Below, one piece after another: positions 1-5,549 of a DNA stretch of 6,425 nucleotides. Numbering within the stretch: position 1 is the stretch's first letter; each line of letters opens with the position of its first letter. The notes beneath the pieces are model-generated. The model did no database searches. It was not told the origin of the DNA and saw only the letters and a program-made list of their open reading frames with translations. The position numbers and the translations under genes are program-made. Source of the DNA: Chitinophagaceae bacterium (GTDB taxonomy: Bacteria > Bacteroidota > Bacteroidia > Chitinophagales > Chitinophagaceae); the NCBI GenBank assembly GCA_947452875.1, contig CANGEZ010000129.1, positions 1-6,425 of the forward strand. Reading direction: 5' to 3'.

Positions 1-11
1 ACAAACCCAAA

Positions 12-1112
12 ATGTCATTAAAAGCAGGTATTGTAGGATTACCCAATGTAGGAAAATCAACCCTTTTCAACGCGGTGAGCAGCAGTGCAAAAGCACAGGC
101 AAGTAATTATAGATTTTGTACTATTGAACCTAATACGGGTTTGGTAAATGTTCCTGATACAAGATTAAATAAATTGGAAGAGCTGGTAAAACCGAATCGC
201 GTAGTACCTACTCAAATTGAAATTGTAGATATCGCCGGTTTGGTTAGAGGCGCTAGTAAAGGCGAAGGTTTGGGTAATAAATTCTTGGCTAATATTCGTG
301 AAGTGGATGCCATCATTCATGTAATCCGCTGTTTCGAAGATGAAAATATTTTGAGAGATGAAGGTCCAATTAATCCTGTTGGGGATAAAGGCATCATCGA
401 AACTGAACTTCAGCTTAAAGACATGGAAAGCGTGGAGAAGAAAATCCAACGTACAGAAAAACTATTGAAACAAGGTGACGCCAAATTAAAGGCCGAATAT
501 GAAGTTTTGAAAACTTGCCTTGAGCAATTGAACAACGGCAAAAACGTCATGGCATTAGGTTTAAGCAAAGAAGACAAATCTGCCATTGCTGATTTATTCT
601 TGTTAACAGACAAACCCATTTTGTATGTAGCAAATGTCGACGAAGCGTCTATGCATACTGGTAACAAATATTCTCAGGCTTTAATTGAAGCGGTAAAAAA
701 TGAAGGCAACGAAGTGATTGTGATGACCAACGCCATCGAAGCGCAAATCGCTGAATTAGAAACTGCCGATGACAAGCAGATGTTCATGGAAGAGTACAAA
801 ATGATTGAACCTGCTTTAGACAGATTGATTCACTCTACTTATACATTATTGAACCTTTCTACTTACTTCACCGCCGGTGTTCAAGAAGTTCGTGCCTGGA
901 CGATTCAACATGGCTGGAAAGCACCACAAGCTGCTAGTGTCATTCATACTGATTTTGAAAAAGGATTCATCAAAGCTGAAGTAATTGCTTATAATGATTT
1001 TGTAAGCTTAGGTTCAGAAGCCGCCTGCCGCGATAACGGGAAATTACGAATCGAAGGAAAAGAATATTTGGTGCAGGATGGAGATGTGATGCATTTTAGG
1101 TTCAATGTCTAG
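12..1112 (+). CDS. ychF: Redox-regulated ribosome-binding ATPase YchF (Obg family, OLA1 homologue)
   Basis: This is a complete 366-residue protein, the usual length for YchF. The P-loop is GLPNVGKS (residues 9-16), the switch region has FCTIEPN (35-41), and the G3 motif is DIAG (73-76) followed by LVRGASKGEGLGNKFL. The G4 motif is NVDE (208-211) instead of NKxD, which is the family's signature for preferring ATP over GTP. A helical, charged insert at about 130-200 matches the coiled-coil domain. The C-terminal TGS domain covers about 281-366, with WTIQHGWKAPQAA from 296 and HTDFEKGFIKAEV from 312. In other bacteria YchF is a cytosolic ATPase that binds ribosomes and affects stress responses and translation. 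The ATG lies 11 nt inside the window, so its promoter cannot be seen. Residue 34 is Arg where E. coli-type proteins have Pro (N-Y/F-P-F-C-T), probably lineage variation. The family call is very secure; the physiological role here is inferred. Confidence 0.98.
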   Translation: MSLKAGIVGLPNVGKSTLFNAVSSSAKAQASNYRFCTIEPNTGLVNVPDTRLNKLEELVKPNRVVPTQIEIVDIAGLVRGASKGEGLGNKFLANIREVDAIIHVIRCFEDENILRDEGPINPVGDKGIIETELQLKDMESVEKKIQRTEKLLKQGDAKLKAEYEVLKTCLEQLNNGKNVMALGLSKEDKSAIADLFLLTDKPILYVANVDEASMHTGNKYSQALIEAVKNEGNEVIVMTNAIEAQIAELETADDKQMFMEEYKMIEPALDRLIHSTYTLLNLSTYFTAGVQEVRAWTIQHGWKAPQAASVIHTDFEKGFIKAEVIAYNDFVSLGSEAACRDNGKLRIEGKEYLVQDGDVMHFRFNV

Positions 1113-1137
1113 CCCCCTCAATCCCCCGAAGGGGGAA
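1111..1137 (+). repeat. Left copy of a 27-bp inverted repeat (G/C-run element)
   Basis: Its reverse complement matches 1228-1254 at 23 of 27 positions, including an exact 14-base run TTCCCCCTTCGGGG. The core TCCCCC-GAA-GGGGGA (1122-1136) is itself a short hairpin, so the copy is palindromic within. The first two bases of the repeat are the last two bases of the ychF stop codon TAG (1110-1112). No T-run follows the hairpin, so it is not a textbook terminator. From memory, similar C-run/G-run elements are common between genes in Bacteroidota; I could not check this. Confidence 0.8.
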
Positions 1138-1160
1138 GTTGATGATGCTTTGTTGTGTTA

Positions 1161-1218
1161 ACCACGAATTCACGAATTTATTTCACGCAAAGCTCGCAAG
1201 GGAGCAAAGCCGCGAAGG
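1161..1218 (+). repeat. Array A: degenerate units of about 9 nt related to CACGCAAAG
   Basis: The array opens with an exact tandem 8-mer, CACGAATT twice (1163-1178). After a short spacer come four units in 9-nt register: CACGCAAAG (1184-1192), CTCGCAAGG (1193-1201), GAGCAAAGC (1202-1210) and CGCGAAGG (1211-1218). The units share a GCAAAG/GCGAAGG theme but are diverged. A related array in the opposite orientation lies at 1395-1430. Array A sits inside the segment bounded by the 27-bp inverted repeats. Its function is unknown. Confidence 0.7.
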
Positions 1219-1224
1219 TTTTTT
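1186..1224 (+). terminator. Weak candidate terminator downstream of ychF
   Basis: GCTC (1192-1195) can pair with GAGC (1202-1205) around a 6-nt loop, and CGC (1186-1188) can pair with GCG (1212-1214) outside it. A run of six T follows at 1219-1224. The stem is short and interrupted, and the T-run is not directly against it, so this is only the best available candidate for ending the ychF transcript. The same bases are part of repeat array A, so the pairing may be incidental. Confidence 0.2.
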
Positions 1225-1227
1225 CAT

Positions 1228-1254
1228 TTCCCCCTTCGGGGTATTATGGGGACT
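1228..1254 (-). repeat. Right copy of the 27-bp inverted repeat
   Basis: It matches the reverse complement of 1111-1137 with four mismatches. The CCCC-TTC-GGGG core (1231-1241) can form a small hairpin. With the left copy it bounds a 144-bp segment (1111-1254) that holds array A. In RNA the two copies could pair into one long stem with a loop of about 90 nt, or each could fold alone. The layout resembles a small non-autonomous element, but no target-site duplication is evident. Confidence 0.75.
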
Positions 1255-1345
1255 GCCACTTCCTTATTCCTTATTTTTACTTTCTTATTATTTATTTAAA
1301 AAACTCATTGAAACAGACATTGCCGATTAGCACAAACCCTTAAAC

Positions 1346-1367
1346 CCTGCCTACCGGCAGGCAGGCA
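1346..1367. repeat. CCTGCC/GGCAGG hairpin with GGCA tandem repeat
   Basis: CCTGCC (1346-1351) pairs with GGCAGG (1356-1361) around the 4-nt loop TACC. The 3' arm continues as three tandem GGCA units (1356-1367), so the stem can slip register. No T-run follows on either strand, so it is not a canonical terminator, although it could slow polymerase coming from either side. From memory, CCTGCC-rich palindromes of this kind recur between genes in Bacteroidota. Confidence 0.6.
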
Positions 1368-1394
1368 GCGAAGCGATTTAAACATCCTCTATTT

Positions 1395-1430
1395 CCTTCG
1401 TGAACCTTTGTGACTTGGTGTCTTTGTGGC
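1395..1430 (-). repeat. Array B: inverted relative of array A
   Basis: Read on the minus strand this is a series of roughly 9-nt units: GCCACAAAG, ACACCAAGT, CACAAAGGTT and CACGAAGG. These resemble the array A units and end in the same GAAGG. The two arrays face each other across about 175 bp and can be aligned end to end with one-base gaps, giving an imperfect inverted repeat. It lies in the 3' flank of trhO. Confidence 0.6.
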
Positions 1431-1459
1431 AAACCCCAATCCCTAAAATCCCAATTCCC

Positions 1460-1490
1460 CAATTACCAAATTAATCAATTACCAAATTAA
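1460..1490. repeat. Exact 15-bp tandem duplication overlapping the trhO stop
   Basis: CAATTACCAAATTAA occurs at 1460-1474 and again at 1476-1490, a period of 16 with one T between copies. More degenerate CCAAT/CCCAATT pieces precede it from about 1434. The second copy contains the trhO stop codon (minus-strand TAA, 1489-1487), so the duplication reaches the very end of that reading frame. It looks like replication slippage or part of another interspersed repeat. Confidence 0.75.
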
Positions 1491-2512
1491 CCCTCCGGCC
1501 TCCTCCTCCTCGCCTTATTAAACACCATCATCCCCTTATCAATTCCCTTGCGTAATTGCTTTTGTTCTTCCTCAGGCAATTGAATAATCTCATGGCATTT
1601 TTCACTACAACAGCCTTGGTATTTTTTTGAGCATTCGTCACATTGTATAAAAAGCAAATGACAACCTTCATTTTTACAATTGGTATGGTCATCTGCTGGT
1701 TTTCCGCATTGATGGCATTTGGCGATGATTTCATCGGTAATGCGCTCTCCTAGCCTATCGTCAAATACAAAATTCTTTCCGTGGAATTTATTATCTAACC
1801 TATTTTGCTTTACATTATTAGCATAATGAATAATTCCGCCTTCGAGATGAAATACATTTTTAAAACCACGGTGCAGCATATACGCACTTGCTTTTTCACA
1901 ACGGATACCGCCGGTGCAATACATGATGATGTTTTTGTCTTTCTTATCATCAAGCATTTCCGCTGCCATGGGTAGTTGATCTCTGAAAGTATCTGAAGGA
2001 ATTTCTATCGCATTTTCAAAATGACCAACCTCAAATTCATAATGGTTGCGCATGTCAACGACTACTGTTTCAGGATCGGCTGTTAGTTTATTAAACTCTT
2101 CTGCATTTACATACTTGCCTTTATTGGCCATGTCGAAAGAAGGATCAGTTATTCCATCAGCAACAATTTTGTTTCGGAGTTTCACTTTTAATACCCAGAA
2201 AGATTTACCATCATCATCCACTGCAACATTCAAACGGATGCCATTCAATGCCGGATAGGAATAAAGGAAATTTTTAAAAGCCTCGAAATTACTTTCAGGA
2301 ACGCTTACCTGCGCATTGATACCTTCTGAGGCAATGTAAATACGACCAAACACTTTTAGTGCATTCAGCCCTTTATAGAATTCATCTCTGAAAGCCTGTG
2401 GATCTTCAATAAAAAAATACTGATAAAATGAGATGGTGATGCGAAATTCTGTTTCCTCATACAGAAGCTTCTTGAGTTCCTCTTGGGAGACACGATTGTG
2501 TAATACTGCCAT
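1487..2512 (-). CDS. trhO: tRNA uridine(34) hydroxylase TrhO (rhodanese-superfamily, YceA/UPF0176)
   Basis: This is a 341-residue cytosolic protein. In E. coli the homologue uses O2 to hydroxylate U34 in the tRNA wobble position to ho5U, which is then modified further to cmo5U. The N-terminal domain covers about 1-125, with FGRIYIASEGINAQVS at 55-70. The rhodanese domain covers about 135-235 and has the active-site loop CTGGIRCEK, with Cys199 as the expected catalytic cysteine and Cys205 six residues on. The tail (266-306) is Cys-rich, with CHQC (266-269), Cys279, Cys284, CDEC (291-294), Cys301, Cys302 and Cys306, consistent with metal binding. It ends in a basic RRRR stretch. I chose the ATG at 2512 because MAVLHNRVSQEEL begins like the family; an in-frame TTG 66 nt upstream would add an atypical 22 residues. 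It lies 99 nt downstream of the DUF5686 gene and may have its own promoter. The family assignment is firm and the activity is by homology. Confidence 0.95.
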   Translation of the reverse strand: MAVLHNRVSQEELKKLLYEETEFRITISFYQYFFIEDPQAFRDEFYKGLNALKVFGRIYIASEGINAQVSVPESNFEAFKNFLYSYPALNGIRLNVAVDDDGKSFWVLKVKLRNKIVADGITDPSFDMANKGKYVNAEEFNKLTADPETVVVDMRNHYEFEVGHFENAIEIPSDTFRDQLPMAAEMLDDKKDKNIIMYCTGGIRCEKASAYMLHRGFKNVFHLEGGIIHYANNVKQNRLDNKFHGKNFVFDDRLGERITDEIIAKCHQCGKPADDHTNCKNEGCHLLFIQCDECSKKYQGCCSEKCHEIIQLPEEEQKQLRKGIDKGMMVFNKARRRRPEG

Positions 2513-2524
2513 AAATTTGAATTT

Positions 2525-2544
2525 GATTCCGTTGCCGGAAAATC
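2525..2544 (-). promoter_or_regulatory. GNRA-capped hairpin in the trhO leader
   Basis: On the minus strand TTCCG and CGGAA pair around a GCAA loop, a GNRA tetraloop closed by a G-C pair. Two further pairs (GA with TC) can form beyond a 2-nt bulge. The 3' end of the hairpin lies 12 nt upstream of the trhO ATG, close enough to affect ribosome binding. No effect is shown by the sequence alone, and a 5-bp stem can occur by chance. Confidence 0.4.
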
Positions 2545-2586
2545 TGATAAAAGATTGGATGCTTGCAGGGCAAACCAAATTATGGT

Positions 2587-2594
2587 CAAAAGTA
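2587..2594 (-). promoter_or_regulatory. Possible Bacteroidota -7 element (TACTTTTG) before trhO
   Basis: TACTTTTG on the minus strand fits the TAnnTTTG -7 consensus used by the Bacteroidota primary sigma factor. It would start transcription near 2580 and leave a leader of roughly 70 nt that includes the hairpin at 2525-2544. At the expected -33 position there is only a poor GGGTTTTAA match, so the call is weak. In AT-rich DNA such octamers are common by chance, and trhO could instead be read through from the upstream genes. Confidence 0.25.
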
Positions 2595-2611
2595 AATAAA
2601 CAAAATGAGAA

Positions 2612-5185
2612 TTAAAACCCGATACGATTAATAAAATCTTGAGAATCTGAACGGAACGTGGTGTTTAAAACTGAACCCAAGAGTCCATCGGCACCAATTA
2701 CTATTGCGTTTCTTCTCGTTTTTCCATTATCCAAAGCAGATACGTAATCAATTCTGATGAATTTGAAAATATTCTCGAGACCAACAAATCCTTCGATGAA
2801 ATTATTACTCTTATCAACATAGATTCCGTTTGTACCTGCTACCAAATTCCAATTTAATTTTTTGAAGAAAGGTATTTTATTGGTGATCAAACCATTGAAA
2901 TGATGTTCTATATTTCCAGTTACATAAAAAGGAGCGGTAGTGGAATGTTCATAAGATGAAATCAATTGAAAGGTTTTTACATACTCTGATGCCGATTTCA
3001 AACCATTACCCATGAAATGATGATAGTCGTGTATAAACACTTTTTTGTTATTAATAAACCCGCCGGTTGCAAAACGATATTTCATCGTTCCTGCCAATTT
3101 GAGATTCTTGTCATCACTTAAAGAAAAACGCCATTTATCAAAATCTACATCACTGCCTAATAATCCGTTAATCCCTTTTGTGTACGTAAATGACAATTCA
3201 GGAAATTTTGAACCTAAAGGAATTCTGCCTTTTGGTAATTGAATGTATTTCTGTCCAGGCCTGAATACAACTCTAAATGATGCATTAAATGCCTGATAAC
3301 GGAAAACATCTCCAGCGGCTACCCTATCTGTTGGGAAATTTTCAGTAAGATTGATGGTGTCTTTTTTATTGAAAACAAAATTCGTAGTATTGTAAAGCGG
3401 CAACCTATCTTCATATAAAGCCTGTATAGAAAACTTCAACCCATTATCAAAAAACTGACTAAACACCACATTGGCATAAATGTTTTCGTAGGTTTTCATA
3501 TAATTCTTTCCAGATTCCAACGTACTAACGGTATTGGTTATCGGCAGTATGGGCTGATTTTTGTTATACTGTGAAACTCTTTTTCCACCAGAAAAATCCC
3601 ATATCGTATTTTTGGTATCATCTCCAGCCGATGTGTCTTTTCTCGCCAAAGTAACTGTAGCCCAAGAATTAAAATGATGATTCGAAAATCCATATCTGAA
3701 TGATGGTTGCACGGTTAACATGGCTTTGTTTTTTCCGATTCGCCTTCTGATGTATGCCGATAATTGTAGGTTGATGCCTTCTGCTGTATTGAATTGCAAG
3801 TTATTTAGTAAAGATTCTGTGCCCCAATAAATGTTTCCTTGTTTACGGTAATAGGTTCTACTAATTCCGGGAAAAATAAGATTGGTGATTTTTAATTTTC
3901 CTTGTTTTTTTCTTAGCGTATCAATATTATTTCGCACGGCTTGTGAATCGAGTTCAGATTGAAAAATACTGTCTTTGACTCTGTAATCATGAAGCTCTTC
4001 TGTTTCCAATGGCACAGGCCTAATAGTATCCCAGTAAGACCTTGTTTTTTTATTGACGCCAGTATCATATTTAATCATCACCCTGTCGAAGAATTTTTTA
4101 CTGAAAACAGGATTGATCAAATAATCAGAATATACAGAAAGGAAATTCCCAATCACATCGATACCAAACATTTTGAAATTAAAATACAACAACTGATTTT
4201 TCACCATCCAAACATCTTTGCTCACAGGTACATACAGCTGGGTGATTTTTATAGTATCTAAAACTTCTAATTGGTTTTCTTTAGTAACCTGTAGTTCAAA
4301 ACTATGAATGCGCCAGTCTTCATCTACAATATTGATGATTCCCGAAAACAAAGGCTCGTATTTTCTTTTAGGAGTTACCCTAATGGTGTTGATCATTTTC
4401 CCGTTTTCAAAAAATGTGCCCAGTATTTTATATTTGTAAAACCTCAACGCTCCATCTGCAATGGGAGAAACAAATCCTCTTTTATTAAATCCCTGATCAA
4501 AGACGGTAACATTGTTTTGATACATATTGATAAAAGCAGGAAATGTAAATCCAAAACTATTACTTCCACTCACCCTGCTACTCAATACTTCCAACTTAAA
4601 TTTATTGGGTTGCTCTACAGCCAATTTAGAAACAGATTCTGAAAGATAAATAATGCCTTTGCCTGTAGAATCCACGCCCATGGTTTGGCGATCTTCTTCA
4701 TCTACTTTTTGCCCCATCACTCTTTTGGGCAAGCTTCTGAGTTTGATCATATCTTTTCCATACAAATCACAACTGAAACCTTTTACCTGACTGTTGTAAT
4801 AATTTCTTTTTTTAATGGCTTGGCGAATGATTTCATAAGCAGGATTTTCTCCTTTATTATCTACCACAAACTCTTTTAAATTGAGGTATTGAATTTTTAA
4901 AATAAAATCAAGTTGCGTTTCACTTGAAATAGTAATCGTCTTTTCTAATGCCTCATAACCTATATGCTGACAAACAATAGTATAATTTCCAGGTTTTAGT
5001 TGAAATGAATATTGTGCTCTATTATTGGCAGTTACACCTGAAGAGGTACCCTTCACCGTTATGGTTGAAAATGGAAGTAAATTTCCTTTTTCATCATAAA
5101 CTGTACCCAATAATTTTTGAGCATGTAAAATAACTCCTGAAAAAAAGAATAAAATGAATGTGAGAACAATCCCTAAATGACGCAT
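2612..5185 (-). CDS. DUF5686 and carboxypeptidase-like regulatory domain outer-membrane protein
   Basis: The protein has 857 residues. A signal peptide (about 1-22, hydrophobic core ahead of LHA-Q) is followed by a CarboxypepD_reg-like beta-sandwich (about 24-98, GTVYDEKGNLLPFSTITVKG). The DUF5686 region begins with NPAYEIIRQAIKKRNYY (114-130) and carries other conserved stretches, including VDEDWRIH (288-294) and YWDTIRPVPLETEELHDY (384-401). The second half, from about 440, has alternating aromatic and polar strands typical of a beta-barrel, and the chain ends in Phe, as many outer-membrane proteins do. The expected location is the outer membrane, exported through Sec and inserted by BAM. 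The family has no established biochemical function. It shares the N-terminal domain with SusC/TonB-dependent receptors, but I see no plug domain, so it is not a SusC. The ATG lies 9 nt after the stop of the small membrane protein gene, which supports co-transcription. The domain call is confident; the role is unknown. Confidence 0.9.
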   Translation of the reverse strand: MRHLGIVLTFILFFFSGVILHAQKLLGTVYDEKGNLLPFSTITVKGTSSGVTANNRAQYSFQLKPGNYTIVCQHIGYEALEKTITISSETQLDFILKIQYLNLKEFVVDNKGENPAYEIIRQAIKKRNYYNSQVKGFSCDLYGKDMIKLRSLPKRVMGQKVDEEDRQTMGVDSTGKGIIYLSESVSKLAVEQPNKFKLEVLSSRVSGSNSFGFTFPAFINMYQNNVTVFDQGFNKRGFVSPIADGALRFYKYKILGTFFENGKMINTIRVTPKRKYEPLFSGIINIVDEDWRIHSFELQVTKENQLEVLDTIKITQLYVPVSKDVWMVKNQLLYFNFKMFGIDVIGNFLSVYSDYLINPVFSKKFFDRVMIKYDTGVNKKTRSYWDTIRPVPLETEELHDYRVKDSIFQSELDSQAVRNNIDTLRKKQGKLKITNLIFPGISRTYYRKQGNIYWGTESLLNNLQFNTAEGINLQLSAYIRRRIGKNKAMLTVQPSFRYGFSNHHFNSWATVTLARKDTSAGDDTKNTIWDFSGGKRVSQYNKNQPILPITNTVSTLESGKNYMKTYENIYANVVFSQFFDNGLKFSIQALYEDRLPLYNTTNFVFNKKDTINLTENFPTDRVAAGDVFRYQAFNASFRVVFRPGQKYIQLPKGRIPLGSKFPELSFTYTKGINGLLGSDVDFDKWRFSLSDDKNLKLAGTMKYRFATGGFINNKKVFIHDYHHFMGNGLKSASEYVKTFQLISSYEHSTTAPFYVTGNIEHHFNGLITNKIPFFKKLNWNLVAGTNGIYVDKSNNFIEGFVGLENIFKFIRIDYVSALDNGKTRRNAIVIGADGLLGSVLNTTFRSDSQDFINRIGF

Positions 5186-5194
5186 GTTTTTGAA

Positions 5195-5539
5195 TTAAGA
5201 TTTCCCTCTGAGTAATGAGCCAGATAATGCAGCGAACCCGCCAACCAATCCGCCGATTAAAGCTGTAAGTAACACAAGTAAAAAAGGGCTTGACATATTT
5301 AAAATCAGCATTGAAACTTTTCCAGCCAAAATATGACTATTCTTAAAACTCAACCAAAAACAAATGCCAAACCAAAGTATAAATAAAGCTAAAAATCCTT
5401 TTAAAAATGCAAAACCATATTTAGAAGGGAAAATAAATGACACTACAAATGACACTACCGCAATACTCCACCAAGGAAAATAAAGACAAGCTGCAAAACT
5501 CAGCAACATCATCAACAACATTGAAATGATAAATCTCAT
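5195..5539 (-). CDS. Small four-helix inner-membrane protein of unknown function
   Basis: The protein has 114 residues, almost all hydrophobic. Likely membrane segments are about 3-20, 22-38, 44-65 and 85-107, with short polar turns at PSKYG (38-42) and KNSHILAGK (66-74). The last helix is glycine-rich (GGLVGGFAALSG, 96-107) with GxxxG spacing at 96/100 and 97/101, a pattern that favours helix packing or oligomers. The chain ends in a positive RGKS, suggesting a cytoplasmic C-terminus. I chose the ATG at 5539, 10 nt after the acylase stop, because it opens directly into a membrane helix. An ATG at 5605 would add 22 residues and overlap the acylase gene by 56 bp. No clear Shine-Dalgarno site is present. 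I do not recognise a named family. I have a vague recollection of similar proteins beside DUF5686 genes in Bacteroidota, but this is unverified. The reading frame is very likely real because it fills the gap between two solid genes exactly. Confidence 0.8.
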   Translation of the reverse strand: MRFIISMLLMMLLSFAACLYFPWWSIAVVSFVVSFIFPSKYGFAFLKGFLALFILWFGICFWLSFKNSHILAGKVSMLILNMSSPFLLVLLTALIGGLVGGFAALSGSLLRGKS

Positions 5540-5549
5540 AATAAAATAA

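Larger units (their letters stand above)
1113..1486. other. Convergent intergenic region, repeat-rich, no credible gene
   Basis: These 374 bases separate the 3' ends of ychF (plus) and trhO (minus). Short open frames of about 60 codons exist here but run straight through repeat units and resemble no protein family. Repeats and hairpins, listed separately, fill both ends. The middle part, about 1255-1340, is AT-rich and pyrimidine-rich on the plus strand and shows nothing recognisable. No strong intrinsic terminator with a GC stem followed directly by a T-run is visible on either strand, so the converging transcripts may end within the repeats. Confidence 0.85.

Noticed and set aside
1122..1136. 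CCCCC-GAA-GGGGG hairpin as an intrinsic terminator of ychF
   Set aside because: The stem is strong but no T-run follows on the plus strand. It is better explained as the core of the inverted repeat.
1161..1218. Array A as a CRISPR array
   Set aside because: The units are about 9 nt with no unique spacers, and no cas gene is nearby.
1139..1343. Two overlapping short plus-strand frames (63 and 62 codons) between ychF and trhO
   Set aside because: Both run through the inverted repeat and array A, have no homology I recognise, and their composition follows the repeats. No start context or neighbour supports them.
2513..2578. A 22-residue N-terminal extension of TrhO from a TTG
   Set aside because: The extension has no resemblance to the family N-terminus and overlaps the leader hairpin, while the ATG at 2512 gives a typical start.
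3959..4642. Plus-strand frames of about 100 and 112 codons opposite the DUF5686 gene
   Set aside because: They are antisense shadows of a well-supported gene, with no family resemblance of their own.
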